64,000 nt of DNA from Lepidurus packardi (Eukaryota; Arthropoda; Branchiopoda; Notostraca; Triopsidae). The position numbers were made by a program, and so were the translations under genes. This document shows, in pieces, positions 1-8,686 of this stretch (positions within the stretch are counted from its first letter, which is position 1; every line of letters begins with the position of its first letter). The notes beneath the pieces were generated by a model. That model saw only the letters and a program-made list of their open reading frames with translations, was not told where the DNA came from and made no database searches. The stretch lies in assembly GCA_023053545.1 (NCBI GenBank), contig JAKZAN010000006.1, positions 5,647,001 through 5,711,000 on the forward strand. Direction: 5' to 3'.

Positions 1-1248
1 GACCCATGATCCATAATCTCACTGAGGATCAGTTCGATCATTTTAGGATCAATGTTCTTCAAACGCTCATCGGCGACAATTTGAGGATCTTCAATACAAG
101 AAGTCTTTTCGGTCCCTTCCCTGATGAATTTAATTCAGACACTAATTTATATGTCCTTTTTTAATTAAAGATTTATTCATATTTATTTGATATTTTATTA
201 GATATATAAAAAAAAAAAATTTAGGAAAGAGAAAGATTTTACTCTTTGTTCGTTTTGTAAGGAGGAACGAATTTGCTGGATGGGTTACTAGCAAGTCTGA
301 GGCCCAAGGACTTTTTAACTTGAGGGTTGGCAGGGTTATGACCTTGTTTAGTAAGGTTATCAATGACCTGAAAAAAAATTATATGAATATAATGAAATAA
401 TGAGCGATTCTCCTTTTTCTTTTCTTATTTTTGAGGTATTTACTAATTGCTCATGAGCACTGCGGAAACCCGAGCTCCTCTCAGGTTTGCTGTCCACAGA
501 TTTAGACGAAAGAGAATGAGCATCTTGACGAGGGATTTTGGCAGGAGGAGATTTGGTTCGGTCATAGGTACTAAAAAAGGAGTTTAAAGGATTGGATGGA
601 GGTATAGGGACGCGATTGGTGGTTATAGGAGGCTCTGGTTTGCTGAAATGGGTTTCTTTTACTGCTAAGGCACGTTTAGGAGGTTCTGTTGGGTTTCTTT
701 GGGTGAATTTAGCCAAAGGTTGCAAATCCTCGGGGTTTAAAGCGTAATCAGAGTTGGATTCTTCGGTGAAACTTTGTTTTAGTTTGATAAACTCTGGATT
801 GGAGGTTAAAGACGCTAAGGACCAGTGTTTAGCATCTAGAGTTCATGGATTAGAGTGGGTTAGGCTTTTAGAACATACAAGAAAGCTTTTTAGTGACGTT
901 TACCAGCTTTATAAGCTCCAGCAAGCGTTAATGCTCCATCTGCAAAGTTATTCAGTCCTTTTGAAGAATCTAATGAGTCAACAATCGCGGCATAGTTCCA
1001 GTGATGTTTGTCTTTGACGACAAAGGCTGTCAAGTTCTCAGTTCTAAGGGAATCAAAATAGAACTTGGTTAGAATTCAATTTAGAATATTCAAAATTCTT
1101 GGTCTTACAGTCCAGAAAATCGAGCGTATTCGGTTTGGGTTAATAGCCTCAGTTCTTTGTCTGCTTTGGCACTAAAAGTCTCAGGTTTTTCTATATGAAT
1201 CGTATGCAAATGATGACAGATATCGTCTTTACTAATTACGGGCTCCAT
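1..1248 (-). CDS. FIGNL1: Fidgetin-like protein 1 (FIGNL1), N-terminal part, cut by window edge
   Basis: FIGNL1 is a nuclear AAA+ ATPase that works with RAD51 in homologous recombination. Five exons can be joined in phase: 1109-1248, 904-1043, 444-814, 243-367 and 1-120. The ATG at 1248 starts MEPVISKDD. Exon 2 reads YAAIVDSLDSSKGLNNFADG, very close to the family segment YSAIIDSDNVESGLNNYAEN. Exon 4 has VKKSLGLR...SKFVPPY, matching the VKKSLG...GKFVPP linker. Exon 5 reads ADERLKNIDPKMIELI followed by IMDHG, the signature just before the AAA domain. The ATPase domain itself lies beyond position 1. The low-complexity linker (Pro, Ser, Lys) is typical of the family. Exon joins and product are seen in sequence; the role is family knowledge. 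Confidence 0.93.
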
Positions 1249-2160
1249 TTTCCTATTTTCGTTGAATTTTCGCGGCTAATATGGAGTTTTTTTCTTTGTA
1301 CAGTCCACACGCGCTAAGGGCTACGCTTTAGATCTCGTTTTACAACAAAGCAGCTTCAAAGACGTACCGTTAGCCGTTTCACGAATTATAGCCCCTCCCC
1401 CAACCCGGTACTACTTGAATTACAAGCCGCTGCAAAGCAAGACAGGTTTAATTGGTTTCTATAAATGCTACTTTAATTACTACTAATTTGCTCAATAAAA
1501 GATTTATCTATCGTCAATATTTTCTTAGTTCTGAGCTTGCAAATGACTCTTGATTAGGTTAAATTAAGGTAATAGTGAGCTACATTAAGCGTACCAGTAA
1601 ACATTTCATTTGCTAGCGCACGTACACTGTAAGTACAACGGATCAATACGGAAGGCATTATGGGTGAAGTTCAAGGTTCATATCACCGTGCGATGCGTGT
1701 ATTGTACGATGAAGGAAATAATATTCCCCCTAATTAATTACTCCCAGGCTTATTTGGCACCCAAATAAATGCCAATACTAATTAATAATCCAGCTTACAC
1801 CCATTTCCGTGTTCAGGGACCTCAGGACATATGTAAGTACGATCGAAAAGGCTTGTATTTTTATCCTATGACGACAACATCAATTCTACACTCGTGTATC
1901 AGGACTGTTCTGGTTTTTGTCACCTTTTTGTGGACTTGACCTCGACCTGGGGTGGGAAAGTTTATCCCGGGATAGAATGACCATGTGTGTACCCATTAAT
2001 GCAAGGGTACTACGAGATTAGTTTTTCATTGTCGCTTAACGACTACTTTGCCCTAGCTTTCCGGCTGCCTTTCGGGTAAGGTGTCATTAACTAGACGACA
2101 GCAACAATGACCAAAACTTTAGCTCCACAACAATGCTTATATCGCCCTTCTTTAAGACAT
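1249..2160. other. Intergenic region upstream of FIGNL1
   Basis: No coding potential is recognised. It contains the FIGNL1 promoter side and moderately AT-rich unique sequence. From about 2160 onward the sequence becomes homologous to the spacer near 3700-3925 and 7450-7660, which marks the left border of the duplicated METTL24-like block. Confidence 0.5.
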
Positions 2161-2335
2161 TAAACTATTTGCAATCTTAACAGAGTCGCAAAAATATCGC
2201 TTCGTTAAAGATCAAACAAACTAACACATAAGGACTATGCTATGACAAATTCCCCGAGTCTTAAGGCACATCTAAGTAATAGACTTTGAGAGAAAATGAG
2301 GCAATCCAAAAACTGGAAAGTGTTGAAAATTACTG

Positions 2336-3178
2336 TTATAATGGTTTCGCGTAGTGGACATTAATCCACATGATTTCCTGCGCTAAAGCTACAGTTTGGT
2401 TAGGAACCACTACTTTATCGTACGACCACTGATTCTGTCTAGATGTGTATCTGAGGAATCCTTGGTTTTCAATCCGCTGCAGTATCCCTGCCTGCCGCTG
2501 GAAGCATTCCAGCTTTCGTGCGCAGTTGAAGAAATGCACCTCCACTGCCAGCTGTTTCACAGTCTTTAAATCCCCCATTTGCAGCATATGCTCAAACGCA
2601 GCCCATTCACTGTCTTCCACGTCGATCTTCAAGTAATCAATCACCGTATTCTCATGTTTAAGCATCTTGCGAATACTCGACAGCGTCTTCAACTTCCAAC
2701 CTTGCCCGTTTTTATCGACATCAGCGCCACTGATGCCCATGTTATAGAACCTGACTCCTTTAGAGTGCTGGTGATCCTGTTGATTCATGGAAGGGTCAAA
2801 TGCAAACACTCTGCAGCCGTATTTCTCTATCGCGTCATCAAAGGACCATTCATTGTTAATCCCAAAGGAGTAAACTAAACAATTTCCTGGCACGGGAGAA
2901 ATTCCAACGTCTAGACAAACCGTTTTTTGACCGTCCATCCCATGTACCGGGTTCATTACTCCTCCGAATTCTTGAACCAACTTACATGCACTGGAGTTAG
3001 CTTCATTCACGTAGTTTATAACACTCTGGATGTTTTCGAATGTCTTAGTGATAGGTTTGGCCGGAGTAGGTTGTCGATGGTGGTCGTAGATTTGACGGAC
3101 GTATCTATTCGTGAACGTGAAAGAAATTGTGACCACGATTGCGAACAGGATGATTCTGCTCAATGGAGGTCGCGTCAT
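2336..3178 (-). CDS. METTL24-like FkbM-family methyltransferase, copy a
   Basis: Single-exon gene of 280 residues. An N-terminal hydrophobic segment (SRIILFAIVVTISFTF, near residues 7-22) predicts a type II membrane anchor. The rest is a Methyltransf_21/METTL24-like domain: CLDVGISPVPGNCLVYSFGI, NNEWSFDDAIEKYGCRVFAF, then DPSMNQ, LKIDVEDSEWAAF and a C-terminal VEVHFF. The start at 3178 is chosen because copies b and b' begin at the homologous position (MGRL...SRIILFA); an in-frame TTG further upstream is not needed. The gene is the first of four related copies, all on the minus strand. The family is expanded in several invertebrates; its substrate is unknown to me. Nothing here shows a methyl acceptor. 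Confidence 0.85.
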   Translation of the reverse strand: MTRPPLSRIILFAIVVTISFTFTNRYVRQIYDHHRQPTPAKPITKTFENIQSVINYVNEANSSACKLVQEFGGVMNPVHGMDGQKTVCLDVGISPVPGNCLVYSFGINNEWSFDDAIEKYGCRVFAFDPSMNQQDHQHSKGVRFYNMGISGADVDKNGQGWKLKTLSSIRKMLKHENTVIDYLKIDVEDSEWAAFEHMLQMGDLKTVKQLAVEVHFFNCARKLECFQRQAGILQRIENQGFLRYTSRQNQWSYDKVVVPNQTVALAQEIMWINVHYAKPL

Positions 3179-3545
3179 TATATTTGAAACTAAACTTCTG
3201 AATTGGTTTCTGTTTCGAAGTAAGCTTTGAGTGTTTATGCCTACCAAAGCTACGAACGTTAACTGACTCGCCTCGGATCATTAAACGTCAATGATCTTAT
3301 TCGTACCAACACGGTGGCCCACGTCGTTCGTGTCTATTGGAGCAAATGACAAGGTACAAGAAACCCTTCTACCCTACCCCCAGGGCAACACGTGTATACG
3401 TGAATATCACGTGTTCAATATGTCCAATAGCCTTATTTACTTGAACGTTATATACTTATATGCTTACATACCTATATACTTATAATTATACTTTACTTGA
3501 ACCTTATACTTTTGCACTCAGGTCCAATTCTGCCCTATTTGGAAC

Positions 3546-3705
3546 GTATTTCAAGCTCATTTGAAAGCTGTTTTCAAACTACTGGACCGCGGTTCCAGCA
3601 GTGTGGTTGCGGGTCAAGCCTACTTCATAGCCGATGGACCTCGTATCAATAATTTGGAATACTTTCGTCTAATATTCGACGGTTTGGAGATTGATTCGAC
3701 GATTA
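3546..3705 (+). pseudogene. SDR42E-like exon relic between METTL24-like copies a and b
   Basis: The plus strand encodes KLLDRGSSSVVAGQAYFIAD followed by GP-INNLEYFRLIFDGL. This matches the SDR42E1-type extended short-chain dehydrogenase segment (GQ-YFISDG-PVNNFEFFRPLVEGL). Only this exon-sized piece is visible: no Rossmann glycine motif and no YxxxK catalytic motif lie nearby. A second copy is at 7276-7430. I infer a fragment of an SDR42E gene dragged along by duplication. A live internal exon of a larger gene is less likely because no partner exons were seen. Confidence 0.6.
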
Positions 3706-3925
3706 CAATCTTAACAGAGTCCCAAAAAACTGTATTACATACTGTACCCAGACATTCACAGATGAAAATCGCTTCGTTAAAGATCAAACAAACCAACACA
3801 TTGGAAAAATATGACAAAAATGACTATGCTATGACAAATTCCCTGAGTTTTAAGGCACATCTACGTATTAAACTTTGAGAGAAAAATTAAGCAATCCCAA
3901 AACTGGAAAGTGTTGAACATTGCTG

Positions 3926-4765
3926 TTATAATGGTTTCATGTAGTGGACATTAATCCACATGATTTCCTGCCCTAATGCTACACGTTGGTTAGGAACCAA
4001 TCCTCTTTTCCGCGTCCACGGATTCTCACTGGATGCGTATCTGAGGAACCCTTGGTTTTCAATCCGTTGCAGTATCCCTGCCTGCCGCTGGAAGCATTCC
4101 AGCTTTCGTGCGCAGTTGAAGAAATGCACCTCCACTGCCAGCTGTTTCACAGTCTTTAAATCCCCCATTTGCAGCATATGCTCAAACGCAGCCCATTCAC
4201 TGTCTTCCACGTCGATCTTCAAGTAATCAATCACCGTATTCTCATGTTTAAGCATCTTGCGAATACTCGACAGCGTCTTCAACTTCCAACCTTGCCCGTT
4301 TTTGTCGACATCAGCGCCACTGATGCCCATGTTATAGAAACTGACTCCTTTAGAGTGCTGGTGATCCTGTTGATTCATGGAAGGATCAAATGCAAACACT
4401 CTGCAGCCGTATTTCTCCATCGCGTCATCAAAGGACCATTCATTGTTAATCCCAAAGGAGTAAACTAAACAATTTCCTGGCACGGGAGAAATTCCAACGT
4501 CTAGACAAACCGTTTTTTGACCGTCCATCCCCAACAGGTTCCTTACTCCTCCGAATTCTTGGACCAACTTGCATGCACTGGAATTAGCTTCATTCACGTA
4601 GTTTATAACATTCTGGATGTTCTCGAAAGTCTTAATGATAGGTTTGGCCGAAGTTGGTTGTTGATGGTGGTCGTTGTTTTGACGGAAGTATCTGCTCGTG
4701 AGCATTAAAGAAAGTGTGACCACGATTGCGAACAGGATGATTCTGCTTATTACAAGTCGCCCCAT
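3926..4765 (-). CDS. METTL24-like FkbM-family methyltransferase, copy b
   Basis: Intact 279-residue single-exon paralogue of the gene at 2336-3178, with the same anchor (MGRLVISRIILFAIVV) and the same core: CLDVGISPVPGNCLVYSFGI, DPSMNQQDHQHSKGV, LKIDVEDSEWAAF and VEVHFF. The middle of the protein is nearly identical to copy a. Differences gather at the two ends: RNLLGMDG replaces MNPVHGMDG, and the C-terminal ASSENPWTRKRGLVPNQRV differs. Its upstream flank (4800-4960) matches the flank of copy b' at 8504, not that of copy a. Copies b and b' are therefore direct partners in a block duplication. Function is inferred only at family level. Confidence 0.85.
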   Translation of the reverse strand: MGRLVISRIILFAIVVTLSLMLTSRYFRQNNDHHQQPTSAKPIIKTFENIQNVINYVNEANSSACKLVQEFGGVRNLLGMDGQKTVCLDVGISPVPGNCLVYSFGINNEWSFDDAMEKYGCRVFAFDPSMNQQDHQHSKGVSFYNMGISGADVDKNGQGWKLKTLSSIRKMLKHENTVIDYLKIDVEDSEWAAFEHMLQMGDLKTVKQLAVEVHFFNCARKLECFQRQAGILQRIENQGFLRYASSENPWTRKRGLVPNQRVALGQEIMWINVHYMKPL

Positions 4766-5648
4766 TATATTTAAAACTAAACTTCTGAATTGGTTTCGTG
4801 TTTCGAAGTAAGCTTTAAGTGATGATGCCTACCAAAGTTACGAACGCTAACTGACTAGCCTCCGGTCATTAGGAGTAAAGGATCTTACTCGTGCCAGCAC
4901 GGCTGAGCCACGTCGATCGTGTCTATTGGAGCGAATTACAGGTACGACAAATCCCTTTACCTTACCCCCAGAGCAACACCTGTGTACGTGAATATAACGT
5001 AAACGTCCTGCACTATATTCTGGAGCTCCTTCCCAGAACGAGAATCTGAAACAAACTCTCTTAGGTATTGTTGAGGTCTTTTCTGTCTTTTTTATTATTT
5101 TACACCACCTATAAAACTATGTCCACATTCTGTTCGCTCTTTTCATGGCTCGCATCCACGTACACGCAACACCTCTTTGGTTGAACACCTGTATACGTGA
5201 ATATCACGCAACACCAGTATACATGAATATGTTCAATATATGTGTTCAATATGTCCAATAACCTTATGTACTTTTAAAAGGCTATAACCGAGCGGTGTCA
5301 AGCCAGTATGAATATCTTTTCCATAACATTTAGAAATACATTCGATTTTTAAGAATGTACTCCAACGGTTATACGGAATATGCTTGGCTGCGGATAATAG
5401 ACATTAATATAATGGATTTTAATAATAAATTTCGTAGCTAATTTCCATTTATTCATCGAAAAGTGAGAGCCGTTGCAATTTTTTTAGAAGTGGTGGCGTT
5501 GCAAACTGTAAGGAATAATGTAGAAATAGCGGAAAATAACGCTCATTTCTAACAGAAGCTGCCATCTAACGGACAAATTTATAAATAATAAGGAAAACAA
5601 TTCCTCGCAGTTCTGTTTATTTGCTATTTTGGTATTAAAAACCGAAAA
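4766..5648. other. Spacer between METTL24-like copy b and WDR91 fragment A
   Basis: No gene is seen. The stretch around 4925-4985 (ATTACAGGTACGACAAATCC) is the empty-site counterpart of the hAT insertion at 8687-12391. The part from about 5160 to 5648 is a diverged repeat of 12400-12947 and contains a 5' untranslated GCCATCTAACGG motif shared by both WDR91 fragments. Confidence 0.6.
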
Positions 5649-6296
5649 ATGTCGTGTTTTTCCTACTTGGATGAATTAGTTAAAGATTATTTATTGCACC
5701 GGGGCTTCATTTTAACCCTTAAATCTATGGATAACGAGTTAAAACAAAATAAAGACAAAGGATTTCGGGTAAATTAACTTAACACGATAAAACCTTTCTT
5801 AGGCAAGAATGAATTTTCTCAAGCTGTACCTCGTCTTAGCCTTTTCCAATAACAGACAAGACAAAATTATGGAGTTTTTTGAACGCTTATCCTGCGAACT
5901 CCAAAACCAGCCAGAATGGAAAGACTGGCTAGGTAAATCCATTGCAATTCTCTGAAAATTCCACCAAAATCACATTACATTTCCCCAATTTCCTCCAATT
6001 TCTTACTCTAGCGTTTCCTTTCTGCAAAAATGTCGAAGATCACCCAATCTACTCGGTTTATTTCACCCGGCAATGGCAAGACACCCTCCTAGTCTCTCTT
6101 CACAACGTTTTCGCCATCTCTTTCCAAGTAAAATGCTTCCAAAAACCCAGATAAAATGCATATTTTCTGATATCTAACGCTCAAAAACCTTCTTTGTATA
6201 CCCATAGTGTCTCCCGTTACCGATATTAGCAAATTATACAGAAGTAGCCAACAAAATCACCAAACTCCAAGCTGAAAACGAAATGTTAAAAGCTCG
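5649..6296 (+). pseudogene. WDR91 5'-end pseudogene, fragment A
   Basis: Diverged copy of the WDR91 5' exons at 12948-14015. Exon 1 ([20 protein letters not shown]) is readable. After it, about 310 bp present in the sister copy are missing: all of exon 2 and the start of exon 3. The junction falls at a shared CTC. Exon 3 (LYLVLAFSNNRQDKIMEFF), exon 4 (LPFCKNVEDHPIYSVYFTRQ) and the start of exon 5 follow. Exon 5 stops at AAAGCTCG, after which an 18-bp stretch matches intron-like sequence near 14276, and then METTL24-like copy a' begins. The loss of exon 2 and of everything downstream makes a functional product implausible. Confidence 0.85.
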
Positions 6297-6319
6297 AAAA
6301 GTTAAAATAAAAAAGCTCG

Positions 6320-6856
6320 TATCACCGTATTCTGATGTTTAAGCATCTTGCGAATACTCGACAGTGTCTTCAACTTCCAACCTTGCCCGTTTTTGTCGAC
6401 ATCAGCGCCACTGATGCCCATGTTATAGAACCTGACTCCTTTAGAGTGCTGGTGATCCTGTTGATTCATGGAAGGATCAAATGCAAACACTCTCAGCCAT
6501 ATTTCTCCATCGCGTCATCAAAGGACCATTCATTGTTAATCCAAAGGAGTAAACTAAACAATTTCCTGACACGGGAGAAATTCCAACGTCTAGACAAACC
6601 GTTTTTTGACCGTCCATCCCATGTACCGGGTTCATTACTCCTCCGAATTCTTGGACCAACTTGCATGCACTGGAGTTAGCTTCATTCACGTAGTTTATAA
6701 CACTCTGGTGTTCTCGAAAGTCTTAATGATTGGTTTGGGCGGAGTAGGCTGTCGATGGTGGTCGTAGATTTGACGGACGTATCTGTTCGTGAACGTGAAA
6801 GAAATTGTGACCACGATTGCGAACAGGATGATTCTGCTCAATGGAGGTCGCGTCAT
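6320..6856 (-). pseudogene. METTL24-like copy a', truncated and frameshifted
   Basis: Partner of copy a (2336-3178), sharing its N-terminal sequence (MTRPPLSRIILFAIVVTISF) and flank. Three one-base deletions relative to the intact copies break the frame: near 6494 (CTCTCAGCC for CTCTGCAGCC), near 6540 (AATCCAAAG for AATCCCAAAG) and near 6707 (CTCTGGTGTT for CTCTGGATGTT). The 3' third, after the codons for KHQNTVI, is absent. There the sequence is fused to WDR91 fragment A at about 6318. It cannot make the full methyltransferase domain. Confidence 0.9.
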
Positions 6857-7275
6857 TATATTTGAAACTAAACTTCTGAATTGGTTTCTGTTTCGAAGTA
6901 AGCTTTGAGTGTTTATGCCTACCAAAGCTACGAACGTTAACTGACTCGCCTCGGATCATTAGACGTCAATGATCTTATTCGCCCCATACACGGGTGGCCC
7001 ACGTCGTTCGAGCAAAATACAGTCTATTTTCTTTTTTATGTTTTTTTTCTTTTTTTATGTTTTTTTTGTCTATTGAACCAAATTACAGGTGCAACAAACC
7101 CTTCTACCCTGCCCGCAGGGCAACACGTGTATACGTGAATATCACGTCTTCAATATGTCCAATAGCCTTATTTACTTGAACGTTATATACTTACATGCTT
7201 ACATAACTATATACTTATAATTATACTTTACTCGAACCTTATACTTTTGCGCTGAGGTCCAAGACTGCCCTATGT

Positions 7276-7430
7276 GCAACGTAGTACAAGCTCATTTGAA
7301 AGCTGCTTTCAAACTGTTGGACCGCGGTTCCAGCAGTGTGGTTGCGGGTCAAGCCTACTTCATAGCCGATGGACCTCACATCAATAATTTGGAATACTTT
7401 CGTCTAATATTCGACGATTTGGCGATTTTT
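7276..7430 (+). pseudogene. SDR42E-like exon relic, second copy
   Basis: Second copy of the fragment at 3546-3705, here reading NVVQAHLKAAFKLLDRGSSS, then VVAGQAYFIADGPHINNLEY and FRLIFDDL. It extends further at the N-terminal side and resembles the SDR42E segment DNLVQAHILASEAL. A possible acceptor precedes it, but no catalytic exon is visible in the surrounding spacer. It sits between METTL24-like copies a' and b', the same place as in the first block. Confidence 0.6.
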
Positions 7431-7661
7431 TCGACGATTACAATCTTAACAGAGTCCCCCAAAAAATTTATTACAAACTGTACCCAGAAATTCACAGATG
7501 AGAATCGCATCGTTAAAGATCAAACAAACCAACACATTAGAAAAATATGACAAAAATGACTATGCTATGACAAATTCCCTGAGTTTTAAGGCACATCTAC
7601 GTATTAGACTTTGAGAGAAAAATTAGGCAATCCCAAAACTGGAAAGTGTTGAACATTGCTG

Positions 7662-8504
7662 TTATAATGGTTTCATGTAGTGGACATTAATCCACATGAT
7701 TTCCTGTGCTAATGCTACGCGTTGGTTAGGAACCACTACTTTATCGTACGAAAACTGATTCTGTCTGGATGTGTATCTGAGGAATCCTTGGTTTTCAATC
7801 CGCTGCAGTATCCCTGCCTGCCGCTGGAAGCATTCCAGCTTTCGTGCGCGGTTGAAGAAATGCACCTCCACTGCCAGCTGTTTCACAGTCTTTAAATCCC
7901 CCATTTGCAGCATATGCTCAAACGCAGCCCATTCACTGTCTTCCACGTCGATCTTCAAGTAATCAATCACCGTATTCTCATGTTTAAGCATCTTGCGAAT
8001 ACTCGACAGCGTCTTCAACTTCCAACCTTGCCCGTTTTTGTCGACATCAGCGCCACTGATGCCCATGTTATAGAACCTGACTCCTTTAGAGTGCTGGTGA
8101 TCCTGTTGATTCATGGAAGGGTCAAATGCATATACTCTGCAGCCGTATTTCTCTATCGCGTCATCAAAGGACCATTCATTGTTAATCCCAAAGGAGTAAA
8201 CTAAACAATTTCCTGACACGGGAGAAATTCCAACGTCTAGACAAACCGTTTTTTGACCGTCCATCCCATGTACCGGGTTCATTACTCCTCCGAACTCGTG
8301 GACCAACTTGCATGCACTGGAATTAGCTTCATTCACGTAGTTTATAACACTCTGGATGTTCTTGAAAGTCTTAATGATAGGTTCGGCCGGAATAGGTTGT
8401 CGATGGTGGTCGTTGATTTGACGGATGTATCTGTTCTTGAACGTGAGACAAATTGTGACTACGATTGCGAACAGGATGATTCTGCTCATTGAAAGTCGCC
8501 CCAT
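7662..8504 (-). CDS. METTL24-like FkbM-family methyltransferase, copy b'
   Basis: Intact 280-residue single-exon paralogue: MGRLSMSRIILFAIVVTICL anchor, then CLDVGISPVSGNCLVYSFGI, DPSMNQQDHQ, LKIDVEDSEWAAF and VEVHFF. The 5' flank equals that of copy b (3926-4765). The C-terminal end (SRQNQFSYDKVVVPNQRVAL) instead resembles copy a. This mosaic pattern fits gene conversion or unequal exchange between tandem copies. The hAT element at 8687 lies about 180 bp upstream of the start codon and may have separated part of the promoter. Confidence 0.85.
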   Translation of the reverse strand: MGRLSMSRIILFAIVVTICLTFKNRYIRQINDHHRQPIPAEPIIKTFKNIQSVINYVNEANSSACKLVHEFGGVMNPVHGMDGQKTVCLDVGISPVSGNCLVYSFGINNEWSFDDAIEKYGCRVYAFDPSMNQQDHQHSKGVRFYNMGISGADVDKNGQGWKLKTLSSIRKMLKHENTVIDYLKIDVEDSEWAAFEHMLQMGDLKTVKQLAVEVHFFNRARKLECFQRQAGILQRIENQGFLRYTSRQNQFSYDKVVVPNQRVALAQEIMWINVHYMKPL

Positions 8505-8686
8505 TATATTTAAACCTAAACTTCTGAATTGGTTTCTTTTTCGAAGTAAGCTTTAAGTGATGATGCCTACCAAAGTTACGAACGCTAACTGACTCGCCTC
8601 CGGTCAGTAGGAGTAAAGGATCTTACTCGTGCCAGCACGGCTGAGCCACGTCGGTTGGGCCTATTGGAGAGAATTACAGGTACGAC

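Noticed and set aside
754-1017. 87-codon plus-strand open frame
   Set aside because: It is antisense to FIGNL1 exons 2 and 3 and has no family resemblance.
2445-2878. Long plus-strand open frames opposite METTL24-like genes, repeated in every copy
   Set aside because: They only mirror the coding strand; conservation follows from the duplicated methyltransferase genes.
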